Of a stretch of 64,000 nt of DNA, positions 16,343 through 25,512 are shown in pieces. The position numbers and the translations under genes were made by a program. The notes beneath the pieces were generated by a model. That model saw only the letters and a list, made by a program, of their open reading frames with translations, ran no database searches and was not told where the DNA came from. Every line of letters begins with the position of its first letter. Positions within the stretch are counted from its first letter, which is position 1. Source of the DNA: Candidatus Bathyarchaeia archaeon (GTDB lineage Archaea; Thermoproteota; Bathyarchaeia; Bathyarchaeales; Bathycorpusculaceae); the NCBI GenBank assembly GCA_030019335.1, contig JASEET010000002.1, positions 81,256 through 145,255 on the forward strand. Reading direction: 5' to 3'.

Positions 16343-17911
16343 ATGCTAGAGGCTACACTTGCGATTTTAAATGCTAACGTAATAACTTTGAATCCAAAGC
16401 AGCCCAAAGCCGAAGCAATAGTCATCCGAAACGGAAAAATAATAGCTGTGGGCTTCAATAAGGAAATTCGCAAATACATACGAAATAAAACAAAGGTGAT
16501 TGATGCTAGAAACAAAACAGTTGTTCCAGGGTTTGTTGACTGCCACGTGCACATGACTGGTTTTGGAAGATCTTTGCAAGCTTTGGACTTGAGAAATGTA
16601 AAGTCCGTAAAAGAAATGCAACAGAAACTGAGGGAATACGCTGAGAAAAACCCTGAAAAAAGCTGGATTCTTGGGGGAATATGGGATCAAGAAAAATTCG
16701 TTGAAAAACGTTTTCCAACCCGTTGGGATTTAGACGTTGGAGTAGCTGACAAGCCTGTCTTTCTAATTCGTGTTTGCGGGCATGTAGGAGTTGTTAACAG
16801 CAGAGCCTTGCAGCTAGCTGACATAACAAAAGAAACGACTATTGAAGGTGGAAAAATAGACTTGGACGAGGCTGCTGGCGAGCCTAATGGAATTTTGCGG
16901 GAAAACGCCCTAGAACTTGTTTGGAAAGCCGTCCCAAAACCAGGTCTAAAGGAGCTTGAAGACGCTTGCCTTCTAGCTTGTCAAAAGGCTGTTGAAGCTG
17001 GGCTTACTGGTGTTCACTGGATTGTGAATTCTGCGGAGGAAATACGCACTATACAGAAGCTTTATTCTGAGGGGAAACTGCCTTTAAGGGTTTATTTGGG
17101 TATCCCAGCAGACCTTTTAGACGAACTAGTTAATTTGGGGTTGCTTACAGGCTTTGGCAATGACATGGTTAAGATAGGTTTCGTCAAGATTTTTGCTGAC
17201 GGTTCTCTGGGTGCACGCACAGCCGCCTTAAAGGAACCTTATTCTGACAAATCTGAAACAAGCGGCATGATGCTATACACACAGAAAAAGCTGAATAAAC
17301 TTGTTTTAAAGGCTCACAAGGCTGGTTTACAGTTGGCTGTTCACGCCATAGGTGACCGTGCCATAGAAGCCGTTCTAAAAGCTTTTTCAAAAGCTCTGAA
17401 AGAGTTTCCAAGGGAAAATCATAGACATAGGATCGAGCATTGCTCCGTTCTTAACCCAAAACTGATTAAACGTATGGAACGTTTAGGCTTGATAGCTTCT
17501 GTTCAACCCCATTTTATTATCTCTGACTTCTGGGTTGCAGATCGCTTAGGCAAAGCCAGAGCACGTTGGGTCTACCCCTTCAAAACGCTTATGCATGAAG
17601 ACTTAATTGTTGCTTCCGGTTCGGACTGCCCAGTGGAACCTATAAATCCCCTTTTAGGTGTTTGGGCGGCAGTGGCAAGGAAAAGCTTTCCAGAAGAAAG
17701 CCTCACAGTGGAAGAAACTTTAAGAGCCTACACTTTAAACGCTGCTTATGCTTCCTTTGACGAAGACAAAAGGGGAACAATCGATGTTGGAAAGTTTGCG
17801 GATTTAACAATTTTGTCAGATGACCCATTTAAAGTTCCGTCAGACAAGATTAGGGATGTCATAGTTGATATGACCATTATGGATGGAAAAGTGGTTTATG
17901 CCAGAGAATGA
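16343..17911 (+). CDS. Amidohydrolase of the YtcJ-like (Amidohydro_3) family
   Basis: A 522-residue metal-dependent hydrolase. The N-terminal beta-sandwich strand carries NGKIIAVG. The first metal motif is PGFVDCHVHMTGFG near 57-70, the carbamylated-lysine or equivalent region is KIFADGSLGARTAAL, and HAIGDRAI and HRIEHCSVL supply further His ligands. SGSDCPVEPINP carries the catalytic Asp, and the C-terminal sandwich closes with GTIDVGKFADLTIL. Members cleave N-acyl or imide bonds; the substrate cannot be told. It precedes elp3 on the same strand by 46 bases and could share its transcript. Confidence 0.9.
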   Translation: MLEATLAILNANVITLNPKQPKAEAIVIRNGKIIAVGFNKEIRKYIRNKTKVIDARNKTVVPGFVDCHVHMTGFGRSLQALDLRNVKSVKEMQQKLREYAEKNPEKSWILGGIWDQEKFVEKRFPTRWDLDVGVADKPVFLIRVCGHVGVVNSRALQLADITKETTIEGGKIDLDEAAGEPNGILRENALELVWKAVPKPGLKELEDACLLACQKAVEAGLTGVHWIVNSAEEIRTIQKLYSEGKLPLRVYLGIPADLLDELVNLGLLTGFGNDMVKIGFVKIFADGSLGARTAALKEPYSDKSETSGMMLYTQKKLNKLVLKAHKAGLQLAVHAIGDRAIEAVLKAFSKALKEFPRENHRHRIEHCSVLNPKLIKRMERLGLIASVQPHFIISDFWVADRLGKARARWVYPFKTLMHEDLIVASGSDCPVEPINPLLGVWAAVARKSFPEESLTVEETLRAYTLNAAYASFDEDKRGTIDVGKFADLTILSDDPFKVPSDKIRDVIVDMTIMDGKVVYARE

Positions 17912-17957
17912 GTGTATATTTAGCTGGGGTTTATTTGTTTGTTTATGTTAGTTTATT

Positions 17958-19568
17958 GTGGTTGCCGTCAAGTTGGGTGAAAACGAAGCTCTAAGGGAAA
18001 CCGTAGAAGTCTTAATGCGTATTCCTTTGCCTACTCGTGATGATGTTAATCGTGTTAAGATGCAGGTTGCTGCCAAGTACAGGCTTCACAAGGTGCCATC
18101 CAACTCTGAAATAATACGTCTGCTAAAGGCTGAAGAGAAATCTAAGCTTATGCCGCTTCTACGCAGAAAAGCTACACGCACAATCTCAGGTCTCACTGTC
18201 GTAGCCGTAATGACTCAGCCTTATCCTTGTCCACAGCCTGAGCCGTGCGCTTACTGTCCAGGCGGACCACCATTTGGTGTGCCTCAAAGCTATACTGGTT
18301 TTGAGCCCGCTGCGATGCGTGGATTACAGAACGAGTTTGACCCTTATCTGCAGGTTAAAAGCCGCATTGAACAGTTGCAAGCTATAGGGCATAACGTTGA
18401 CAAAATAGAATTAATCATTATGGGTGGAACTTTCCCAGCCACACCGCTGGATTATCAAACGTGGTTTATCCAGCGTTGTTTAGATGCCATTACAGATAAG
18501 GAATCCGCTAACATTGAAGAGGCAAAAAAGAATGCTGAAATGAGCAGAATCCGTAATGTTGGCATAACTGTGGAGACCCGTCCAGATTGGGCTAAAGAGA
18601 GACATGTAGACCATGTGCTTGGTATGGGAGTGACACGTGTAGAATTGGGTGTTCAAAACCCCAATGACGAAATCTACCGCTTAGTCGGCAGAACGCATTC
18701 CGTCCAAGACATGATTGAAGCTACACGTATAATGAAGGATTCTGGATTAAAAATAGTATATCACTTAATGCCCGGACTGCCCAGTTCAAACCTTAAAAAT
18801 GATTTAAAAGTTTTCAAAGAGATTTTCACAGGTTCTGATTTCAAGCCTGACATGATTAAGATTTACCCATGCCTAGTTTTGAAAGGCACGAAAGCCTATA
18901 AATGGTATCGCGAGGGCACGTATAAGCCATACACAAATGAAGAAGCAGCAAACCTAATCGTAGAAGTCAAGAAGATTATTCCACCTTGGATACGTATAAT
19001 GCGTGTTCAACGCGATATTCCCGCGCCGCTAATCATTGCTGGTGTGAACAGGGGTAACCTACGCCAACTGGTTCAGCAGAAACTTAGAGAGCAAGGTATA
19101 AGATGCAGATGTATACGATGCAGAGAAGTCGGACATAAAATGCTAGCCGACAAAGTGAAGCCAGACCCTGAAAAAGTGAAAATTTTAACCACGAAATATG
19201 AAGCGTCCGAAGGAGAAGAAATTTTCATCTCAGCCGAAGACTCGGAAAATGACGTTTTAATAGGCTATTTAAGACTTAGAATCCCTTCAGAAAAAGCCCA
19301 CAGATCAGAAATAAAAGCAAAGCCATGCTCTATAGTGCGAGAACTCCACGTTTACGGACCACTGGTACCTGTCGGCAAACACTTAGCTAAGGCATGGCAG
19401 CACAAAGGCTACGGCGGCATTTTATTGGCTGAGGCGGAACGCGTAACAAAAGAAGATTATAATTTAAAAAAGATTTTAGTTATAAGTGCCCTCGGGACAA
19501 AACAGTACTATATGCGGTTCGGCTACAATTATGACGGAGTTTACATGTCAAAAATGTTGGAGAATTAA
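17958..19568 (+). CDS. elp3: Elp3 tRNA wobble-uridine modification enzyme
   Basis: A radical SAM enzyme fused to a GNAT domain that installs the carboxymethyl-type group on U34 of tRNAs using acetyl-CoA. The cluster cysteines lie in CPQPEPCAYCPGGPP near residue 93, followed by GGTFPATPLDYQ, VETRPDW and VELGVQNPNDEIY, all Elp3 signatures. The C-terminal GNAT part holds HKGYGGILLAEAER and ALGTKQYYMRFGY. At 536 residues it is full length. GTG is the start; no better ATG is available. gatD follows after two bases, so these translation-quality genes form an operon. Confidence 0.97.
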   Translation: MVAVKLGENEALRETVEVLMRIPLPTRDDVNRVKMQVAAKYRLHKVPSNSEIIRLLKAEEKSKLMPLLRRKATRTISGLTVVAVMTQPYPCPQPEPCAYCPGGPPFGVPQSYTGFEPAAMRGLQNEFDPYLQVKSRIEQLQAIGHNVDKIELIIMGGTFPATPLDYQTWFIQRCLDAITDKESANIEEAKKNAEMSRIRNVGITVETRPDWAKERHVDHVLGMGVTRVELGVQNPNDEIYRLVGRTHSVQDMIEATRIMKDSGLKIVYHLMPGLPSSNLKNDLKVFKEIFTGSDFKPDMIKIYPCLVLKGTKAYKWYREGTYKPYTNEEAANLIVEVKKIIPPWIRIMRVQRDIPAPLIIAGVNRGNLRQLVQQKLREQGIRCRCIRCREVGHKMLADKVKPDPEKVKILTTKYEASEGEEIFISAEDSENDVLIGYLRLRIPSEKAHRSEIKAKPCSIVRELHVYGPLVPVGKHLAKAWQHKGYGGILLAEAERVTKEDYNLKKILVISALGTKQYYMRFGYNYDGVYMSKMLEN

Positions 19569-19570
19569 AA

Positions 19571-20908
19571 ATGAGCGAGAAAAAAGAATTTTTGGGTTAC
19601 AAAGGCGAGGTGTTGGAAACTATCAAAAAGGCTGAAGCTGAAATAGGCGACATAATACGCGTGACAAAGAACGAAGAAGTTTACGAAGGCATCTTGATTC
19701 CCCGCTCAGAATACGGAGACGAAAAACACGTGGTCATAAAGCTGAGAAGCGGCTACAATATTGGCATACGAATAACACCAAACACAAAAATAGAAAAAAT
19801 AGGCAAAGGAGCAAAACCAGCCTTCGCCCCAACTTCATCACCAGAGCAGAATCCGAAGCTGCCAAAAGTCGCTATAATAAGCACTGGCGGAACAATAGCC
19901 AGCCGTGTAGACTATAGAACAGGAGCTGTTCGACCAGCCCTAACAGCAAGCGACTTATACAGTGTTGTTCCAGAACTAGCCAACATAGCACGAATAGACG
20001 CCCAAATATTACTCAGTCTTTTCAGCGAAAACATAATACCCAAACATTGGACAGAAATAGCGAAGGCTGTTGCCAAGCAAATAGCCGAAGGCGTAGACGG
20101 TGTACTGATAGCACATGGAACAGACACCATGGGTTATACTGCTGCAGCCTTAAGCTTCGCCTTACAAAACCTGCCAGTTCCAGTAATACTCGTGGGTTCG
20201 CAACGTTCAGCAGACCGCCCAAGCTCAGATGCAGCAACAAATCTGATAGGTGCAGTGACAGCAGCAGCAAAAGCTCCTTTCGCCGAAGTAGCATTAGCAA
20301 TGCATGAAACACCATCAGATACTTCCATAACGCTTCATAAAGGGACAAAAGTCCGAAAATGCCACACAAGCAGAAGAGACACCTTCAAATCTGTGAACGC
20401 ACAGCTCATAGCAAAGGTAGAAAACCATAAAGTAACCATGCTTATAGAAGATTATCGGAAACGTGACCCCTCAAGAAAGCTTGTGCTAAAACCAGAGTTC
20501 GACGAGAAAGTTGCATTAATAAAGTCTTATCCGGGGATGAATCCCGCGGTAATCGACTGGTGTGTTGAAAATGCCTATAGGGGTATAGTTCTTGAAGGGA
20601 CAGGCTTAGGTCATGTGGGCAGATACTGTTTTGAGGCTATACGAAGCGCTGTAAAGCATGATATCGTAGTTGCTATGACTTCTCAGTGTATCTGGGGACG
20701 CGTAAACATGAATGTTTATGACCAAGGTCGGGATTTGCTGGCTTTAGGTGTGATTCCATTAGAGGATATGCTTTCGGAAACAGCCGTTGTTAAGCTTATG
20801 TGGATTTTCGGGCAAACCCGAGATATGGAAGAGGCCAAAAAGCTCTTGAAAACAAACATTGTGGGAGAGTTTTCACCGCGAACGCTTCCTGAGAAAAGCG
20901 GCGAATAA
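19571..20908 (+). CDS. gatD: Glu-tRNA(Gln) amidotransferase subunit D
   Basis: The asparaginase-like subunit of the archaea-specific GatDE enzyme. It frees ammonia from an amide donor and passes it to GatE. A small N-terminal beta domain at about 1-75 precedes the asparaginase core, with the catalytic TGGTIA at 105-110 and AHGTDTM at 181-187, and later LVGSQRSADRPSSDA. The 445 residues match GatD. It starts two bases after elp3 and ends five bases before gatE. Confidence 0.97.
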   Translation: MSEKKEFLGYKGEVLETIKKAEAEIGDIIRVTKNEEVYEGILIPRSEYGDEKHVVIKLRSGYNIGIRITPNTKIEKIGKGAKPAFAPTSSPEQNPKLPKVAIISTGGTIASRVDYRTGAVRPALTASDLYSVVPELANIARIDAQILLSLFSENIIPKHWTEIAKAVAKQIAEGVDGVLIAHGTDTMGYTAAALSFALQNLPVPVILVGSQRSADRPSSDAATNLIGAVTAAAKAPFAEVALAMHETPSDTSITLHKGTKVRKCHTSRRDTFKSVNAQLIAKVENHKVTMLIEDYRKRDPSRKLVLKPEFDEKVALIKSYPGMNPAVIDWCVENAYRGIVLEGTGLGHVGRYCFEAIRSAVKHDIVVAMTSQCIWGRVNMNVYDQGRDLLALGVIPLEDMLSETAVVKLMWIFGQTRDMEEAKKLLKTNIVGEFSPRTLPEKSGE

Positions 20909-20913
20909 GGAGG

Positions 20914-22830
20914 ATGAGATTGCCGTTGGAAATAGATTATGAGAAAATCGGGTTGAAGGTTGGGTTAGAAATTCATCAGCAACTCGACACGTCCGCAAAG
21001 CTGTTCTGTAACTGTAAACCAGAACTTTTCAAGGAAGAGCCAGAAATCACATTCTTGCGCAGATTACGACCGACACAAAGCGAACTAGGTCAGATAGACC
21101 CTGCAGCCTACTTTGAATTCCAGAAAGGAGTGAAAATTCTATACGAAGCAAACACAGCAACTTCGTGTCTTGTTGAGATGGATGAGGAGCCACCTCACCC
21201 GTTAAACATGGAAGCTGTTGAAATAGTATTAGCAGCAGCCTTAATGATGAAGGCTAAGCCTGTTGATGAGATTCATGTGATGCGTAAAACAGTTATAGAT
21301 GGCTCAAACACCACGGGCTTCCAAAGAACATGTGTAATAGCTTTAAATGGCGAAGTGAAAACTGGAAAGAAAATAGTTCCGATTCAATATGTAAGCCTAG
21401 AGGAAGACGCGGCAAGAAAAATGGGTGAAGAAGAAGGCGATATAATACGTTATCGTATAGACCGTTTAGGCATACCCCTAATAGAAGTAGCAACTGCGCC
21501 TGTCATAAATTCGCCTAAAGAAGCAGGAGAAGTGGCATTGGCAATCGGGAGAATTTTGAGGGCTACTGGAAAAGTTAAGCGGGGCTTAGGGACAATCCGC
21601 CAAGACCTAAACATATCAATCCCAAATGGTGCAATAATAGAAATCAAAGGAGTGCAGGAACTTGAGCTGCTTCGGTTCGTTGTGGAGTATGAGGTTCAAC
21701 GCCAATTAAATCTCCTAAAAATAAGCGATGAACTAGGGAAAAGTGAAGTGAAAGAAGAAGATATAAAAGAAGAGTTTTTCGATGTAACAGAAATTTTCAA
21801 ACAGACAAAATGCAAAGTTGTCCATAAAGCTCTGGATAGAAATCAGCGAGTCTTCGCAGTGAAACTTCCAAAATTTAAGGGTTTTCTGAAACGGGAACTT
21901 GTGCCAAATTTCCGTCTTGGAACAGAGATGGCTTACAGAGCACGTTTCTGGGGAAGAGTGGGCGGCATATTTCACACAGATGAGTTGCCAGCCTATGGAA
22001 TAACGGCAGAAGAAGTTGAAGAGTTAAGAAAAGCCGTCAAAGCTGATGAACATGATGCTATAGTCTTTGTTGCAGATAATCCAGAAAACGCTAAAGATGC
22101 ACTAAAGGCGGTTGTGGAAAGAGCCCGAGAAGCCATAAAGGGCGTACCAGAAGAAACCAGAGCACCAAATCCTGATGGAACAACACATTACATGAGACCA
22201 AGACCAGGAGCAGCAAGGATGTATCCAGAAACAGACATTCCACCAGTGCAGATAACAGAAGACTACATAAAGCAGATTGGTTCACGCTTGCCAGAGCTGC
22301 CAGAGCAGAAACTTCAACGTTTAATGAAAGAGTATAGACTAAATCAGAAATTAGCTAAGCAGATTTTGGATTCCGAACATGGCGAACTGTTTGAGACTAT
22401 TGTGAAAGAAAGTCGAGTTTCACCAACCACAGTTGCTGTGTTTTTAACTGAAACTTTGAAAGCATTAAAACGCGACGGCATTCAAATAGAGAAAGTTTCA
22501 GAAAATCAAATACGAGAAATTTTCAAAAGCATAAACGCTGGGGAGCTAACGAAAGAAACCATACCAGATATGGTTGTCTGGCTATCAAAACATGAAAACA
22601 AAAGTGTGCAAGAAGCAGTGAACAGTCTTGGCTTGAAAATAATTTCAGAAGATGAGCTGAGAGTGTTTGTTGAAAAAGTGGTTGTAGACAATAGAGAGTT
22701 GATTCAAGAACGGGGGGAAGACAGTTTTGGCATTCTCATGGGCATTATCATGAGGGATTTGCGGGGCAAAGTGAACGCCGCCTTAGCCAGCAAGGTATTA
22801 AAAGAAAAGCTGAAGGAATTTATGGAGTAA
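20914..22830 (+). CDS. gatE: Glu-tRNA(Gln) amidotransferase subunit E
   Basis: Kinase/amidotransferase subunit that activates the gamma-carboxyl of Glu on tRNA-Gln and converts it to Gln. KVGLEIHQQLDT at the start is the GatB/GatE signature. It is followed by CNCKPELF, then TRAPNPDGTTHYMRPRPGAARMYPETDIPP in two linked conserved pieces, and a helical YqeY-like tail. At 638 residues it has the extra AspRS-like insert that separates GatE from GatB. GGAGG sits directly before the ATG; a TTG six bases further in (20920) is better spaced and may be the real start. No GlnRS gene is seen here, in keeping with indirect Gln-tRNA synthesis. Confidence 0.97.
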   Translation: MRLPLEIDYEKIGLKVGLEIHQQLDTSAKLFCNCKPELFKEEPEITFLRRLRPTQSELGQIDPAAYFEFQKGVKILYEANTATSCLVEMDEEPPHPLNMEAVEIVLAAALMMKAKPVDEIHVMRKTVIDGSNTTGFQRTCVIALNGEVKTGKKIVPIQYVSLEEDAARKMGEEEGDIIRYRIDRLGIPLIEVATAPVINSPKEAGEVALAIGRILRATGKVKRGLGTIRQDLNISIPNGAIIEIKGVQELELLRFVVEYEVQRQLNLLKISDELGKSEVKEEDIKEEFFDVTEIFKQTKCKVVHKALDRNQRVFAVKLPKFKGFLKRELVPNFRLGTEMAYRARFWGRVGGIFHTDELPAYGITAEEVEELRKAVKADEHDAIVFVADNPENAKDALKAVVERAREAIKGVPEETRAPNPDGTTHYMRPRPGAARMYPETDIPPVQITEDYIKQIGSRLPELPEQKLQRLMKEYRLNQKLAKQILDSEHGELFETIVKESRVSPTTVAVFLTETLKALKRDGIQIEKVSENQIREIFKSINAGELTKETIPDMVVWLSKHENKSVQEAVNSLGLKIISEDELRVFVEKVVVDNRELIQERGEDSFGILMGIIMRDLRGKVNAALASKVLKEKLKEFME

Positions 22831-22838
22831 GGGAGTTT

Positions 22839-23165
22839 TCACTTGTAATCTTTTAATGCGATGAGAGGTTCGGGCAGCAACTTTATGTTTTCACCACAGT
22901 AAGGGCAAACTTTGAACTCCGGTAACAATGGTTTTCCACAGGTTGGACATTTTTTCGGATGCTTTATGCTTTCTTCAAACTTTTTGGTCTCCCTTTTTAA
23001 GCGGCTTAGCTCAGTTTTTAGTTTCTCAACATTCTCCTTTAATGGTTGAATTTCTTTAACTTCTGTTCTTATGTTGTATACTATGTCTTTAACTTGTGCT
23101 AGGAGCGTATTGTTCATTTCTACCGTTTCGTTCATTGCGTCTAGTATTTCGCTTTTCTCTTCCAA
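22839..23165 (-). CDS. Coiled-coil protein with C-terminal zinc ribbon
   Basis: The first 75 residues of 108 form a charged helix that should coil. The C-terminal third has CPTCGKPLLPEFKVCPYCG, two CxxC knuckles of a zinc ribbon. No membrane segment is present. It is convergent with gatE, nine bases away, and upstream of a small membrane protein gene on the same strand. The function is unknown; such proteins often act as adaptors or nucleic-acid-binding scaffolds. Confidence 0.72.
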   Translation of the reverse strand: MEEKSEILDAMNETVEMNNTLLAQVKDIVYNIRTEVKEIQPLKENVEKLKTELSRLKRETKKFEESIKHPKKCPTCGKPLLPEFKVCPYCGENIKLLPEPLIALKDYK

Positions 23166-23201
23166 TAACTGAGCTTCAACTGCACTCTGTGTTTTCGCGT
23201 C

Positions 23202-23474
23202 TCAAATTATCTTGTTTAGGAAGGTTTCCACAGGGTTTTCGAAGGTTATTGCACATGTGACTCCCCAGAGAATGAAGACCGCAGCGGCGCTTCCCCAGAA
23301 ATACAACGTGGGTGTTATAGCCTGCAGACTCTCGCCTATCAGTGGATAGAGTTGAAGAAGCTTAATTTGGTTGTTGAAGATTAAAACGGAAATCGATTCA
23401 ATCAGATGTAAGAGGGCTATTAAGGTTAGGGAGCTGAAGAGCCATACGGAGATTCCCTTTTTAGCCAACTGCAT
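23202..23474 (-). CDS. Small membrane protein, two helices
   Basis: A 90-residue hydrophobic protein. One membrane segment spans about WLFSSLTLIALLHLIESISVL, with positive residues before it, and the second is TLYFWGSAAAVFILWGVTCAI. A short charged C-terminus ends the protein. No known family. It is on the same strand as the zinc-ribbon gene 36 bases downstream, so the two may be co-transcribed. The ATG follows TGAGGAATG, a modest ribosome site. Confidence 0.6.
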   Translation of the reverse strand: MQLAKKGISVWLFSSLTLIALLHLIESISVLIFNNQIKLLQLYPLIGESLQAITPTLYFWGSAAAVFILWGVTCAITFENPVETFLNKII

Positions 23475-23526
23475 TCCTCATGGTACCTGTGCTTTCATTA
23501 TAAGTATTATATCTTAATATTTAATA

Positions 23527-23577
23527 CGATATTTCCGATCCGAAATATATCGAAATACGTAAACTCTAAAAAGAGTT
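23527..23577. promoter_or_regulatory. Tandem inverted repeats in a divergent promoter
   Basis: Two palindromes lie between divergent genes: CGATATTTC/GAAATATATCG at 23527-23552 and AACTCT-AAAA-AGAGTT at 23562-23577. AT-rich TATA-like stretches (TTAATATTTAAT) lie to the left. The second palindrome is 26 bases from the TTG start of the first paralogous gene, a suitable place for an operator. Function is inferred only from symmetry and position. Confidence 0.4.
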
Positions 23578-23603
23578 AACACCTTCTATATGCTGGGATA
23601 AGT

Positions 23604-24083
23604 TTGTCTGGCAAAAAGGTTAAAGAAATCGGAAAGAATTTTGTTTTTCGCGTTAAAATAGGCGAGTATGAAGTGGAAATTAATGGGAGCTGTGAAGAAG
23701 TTTTGAAAACAATTAAGGAGTTGCCGGGTTTAATGGCTGATGTTTACAAGGCTTTTGAAAGTTTTAAACCTAAAACGACAGCGACGCTCACTGTTAAAAC
23801 GGCAGCTGCCAAAAAAGAAGCCCCAGCGCAAAAATACCCCAGAATCTTGTATACAGAAAGCTGTAGTGAAGCTATTGTGAGGATTCTTGAAACTGATTGG
23901 GGAAAATGGCGTCCCCGAAATCTTGCTGAGTTGAAAGAGGCGTTGAAGGCTAATGGACTGCGTTATCAAGGACGCACTTTCGCAAGAGTTTTAACGGGAC
24001 TTGTTAGGAAGGGAAAGGTTAGGCGTTGGAAGACTGACGCTGGCTATGTTTATATTCTCGCTGAAAAGGAAGTTTTGGCTTGA
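23604..24083 (+). CDS. Member 1 of a local paralogous family (beta N-domain plus winged-helix-like C-domain)
   Basis: The N-terminal part of the 159-residue protein, FRVKIGEYEVEINGSCEEVL with a helix after it, is a small beta-alpha module. A linker of Lys/Ala/Pro follows. The C-terminal 75 residues, with LETDWGKWRPRNLAELKEAL and GRTFARVLTGLVRKGKVRRW, look like a winged helix. The same plan recurs at 24097, 24645 and 26516-26914. TTG appears to be the start, just downstream of two inverted repeats. It is the first gene of a three-gene run. I know no named family and propose only DNA-binding or adaptor behaviour. Confidence 0.6.
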   Translation: MSGKKVKEIGKNFVFRVKIGEYEVEINGSCEEVLKTIKELPGLMADVYKAFESFKPKTTATLTVKTAAAKKEAPAQKYPRILYTESCSEAIVRILETDWGKWRPRNLAELKEALKANGLRYQGRTFARVLTGLVRKGKVRRWKTDAGYVYILAEKEVLA

Positions 24084-24096
24084 GAGGGGATGCTGG

Positions 24097-24567
24097 ATGA
24101 AGAAGGTTAAAGCGAGAATAAAGACGCCTTTCGGCGAAATTATAATTGAAGGCGAAAATCCACAGGAAATTCTCGAAGTGCTTGAGACTTTTCCAGAGAA
24201 ATTTATGGAAAAAGTTGGGGACCTTGTCTCAAGTCGGTTAGTTCCGTCTGGGGTTCAGTTGAAGGGTATAGTTGAGTTCACTACGGAGGGCCCTGTGATA
24301 GTGACTCGTGAGAAGCTTACGCATTATGAGGCTGTAGGTTTGGTTTTGTATGCTTCGGAGGATAAGAAGAACACGGCGGCACAGATAACGATGCTTTTGG
24401 AGTCGAGTGGGATTAAGAGCATGGTTCCGGCACGCTTAAACGAAATGACCAAAAGAGGGCAAGTTTTCAAACCAGATCCTAGTAGGCCTGAGTTTAAGTT
24501 GACTGTGCAGGGTGAGAGGTGGATTGAGGATGATGTTTTGGCTAGGCTTAGGGGTAAGATGGTTTGA
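24097..24567 (+). CDS. Member 2 of the paralogous beta-domain/winged-helix family
   Basis: The 156-residue protein starts MKKVKARIKTPFGEIIIEG, the same N-terminal module as its neighbours, with ENPQEILEVLETFPEKFMEK as the helix. The C-terminal half (LTHYEAVGLVLYASEDKKNT, then MVPARLNEMTKRGQVFKPD) fits a winged helix that ends with a wing and LTVQGERWIEDDVL. The start at 24097 is 13 bases after the stop of member 1 and follows GAGAGGGGA. It forms an operon with member 1. The function is unknown. Confidence 0.62.
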   Translation: MKKVKARIKTPFGEIIIEGENPQEILEVLETFPEKFMEKVGDLVSSRLVPSGVQLKGIVEFTTEGPVIVTREKLTHYEAVGLVLYASEDKKNTAAQITMLLESSGIKSMVPARLNEMTKRGQVFKPDPSRPEFKLTVQGERWIEDDVLARLRGKMV

Positions 24568-24644
24568 GAATGCTTGTGTGTGCGTGCAATGGGTTTAGAC
24601 CCGTCTATTTGGCTTCAAATATGATGTGATGGTGGTTGTGGTGG

Positions 24645-25157
24645 ATGGGTGAGGCTGAGCGAGAGGTTACGGTTCGTGTTAGGTTTGGGGATGTGGAGCA
24701 GACGTTTACGGGCAGCGTTGAGGATGTTTGGCTGAGTTTAAACAGGTTTTTTGGCGAGTTTCTTCCATCTTTTGAGGTTGCGAGGAAGTTGGTTTTGAGT
24801 GTTGATTTGCAGAAGCTTGTGGAAGAGTGTGAGGGATTAATTGCTTTTTCGCCGGAAGGTGTGAATCTGTTGGTTTCTAAGGATAGGTTGACGGATAATG
24901 AGACTTTGGCTTTGTGGCTTTTAGCTAATTATGTGGGTCATCAGCTTAGCATGATTGAGAGTGATGCTGTTTCTAAAGAAGAGTTGCAGGCGAAGCTTGG
25001 AAAGAGTGGGAAGATTACGAGTACGCGGCTTGGAGAACTTGTTAAGAGTGATGTGGTTGTGAAGACTGATGATGACAAATATAGGATTACGACTTTTGGC
25101 GTAGTGCAGATACAGAAGGACATCATTCCGAGGATTAAGGCAAAAATGGGTAGTTAA
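24645..25157 (+). CDS. Member 3 of the paralogous beta-domain/winged-helix family
   Basis: The 170-residue protein starts MGEAEREVTVRVRFGDVEQ, again the N-terminal beta module, followed by GSVEDVWLSLNRFFGEFLP. A middle segment has DLQKLVEECEGLIAFSPEG. The C-terminus LTDNETLALWLLANYVGHQL and KITSTRLGELVKSDVVVKTD reads as a winged helix, closest in plan to member 2. The ATG at 24645 follows GGTGG; a frame start 9 bases upstream is possible. It lies 77 bases behind member 2 on the same strand. No function can be assigned. Confidence 0.62.
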   Translation: MGEAEREVTVRVRFGDVEQTFTGSVEDVWLSLNRFFGEFLPSFEVARKLVLSVDLQKLVEECEGLIAFSPEGVNLLVSKDRLTDNETLALWLLANYVGHQLSMIESDAVSKEELQAKLGKSGKITSTRLGELVKSDVVVKTDDDKYRITTFGVVQIQKDIIPRIKAKMGS

Positions 25158-25312
25158 GCAGTTTTCTCCAGTACTCTGCGGAGACTAGACCTCCCTTATA
25201 TATAGGTTGAACTTCTAATACGGTCTATTGTGAAACACAGATCATCGAACGTTTTCGGTGAGTTTAAACAAACCTTAAATTTCCCGTTAGCATAATTTTA
25301 TTTCTGGTTGAA
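25158..25312. other. AT-rich spacer
   Basis: Holds a TATATATAGG stretch and GTTTAAACAAACC, possible promoter elements for the short frame that follows. No RNA gene or repeat recognised. Confidence 0.3.
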
Positions 25313-25426
25313 ATGCCCTTTAGAGGAATCGTTGTTCTCGCGGGCGTCTTATGGACCGCTATAGGTCTATTCTTCTATATTTTCAGGGAATCCGCCGCAG
25401 ACGACGAACCAGCCTTCTTCCCATAG
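25313..25426 (+). pseudogene. Truncated membrane peptide, 37 codons
   Basis: The frame MPFRGIVVLAGVLWTAIGLF and the following FYIFRESAADDEP form one membrane helix and a polar end. It then runs into the remnant of a paralogous-family gene on the other strand and stops. It looks like the first helix of a lost membrane protein joined to debris. Coding today is doubtful. Confidence 0.35.
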
Positions 25427-25512
25427 TTTTTGTATTATTCCTTTGCATGTTTCTGCTCTTGGCGGCGTGCAACTCTTTCAATGATAGTCTGTGTTTCCTT
25501 CAGCTTTTTATT
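25407..25512 (-). pseudogene. Decayed fifth copy of the paralogous family
   Basis: On the minus strand this stretch translates, with one frame change, to KKLKET...IIERVA, then AETCKG-like and IIQKLWEEGWF-like pieces. These match the centre of the intact gene at 26516-26914 (KKLKETPLITERTAP, AETCKGVIQKLWEEGWF). At DNA level the shared CCTTTGCATGTTTCTGCTC is identical over 19 bases. Both ends are lost. It shows that the family duplicates locally and decays. Confidence 0.6.

Noticed and set aside
22839..23165. An SMC or Rad50-type zinc hook
   Set aside because: The zinc ribbon is at the end of a short coil and there is no ATPase domain.
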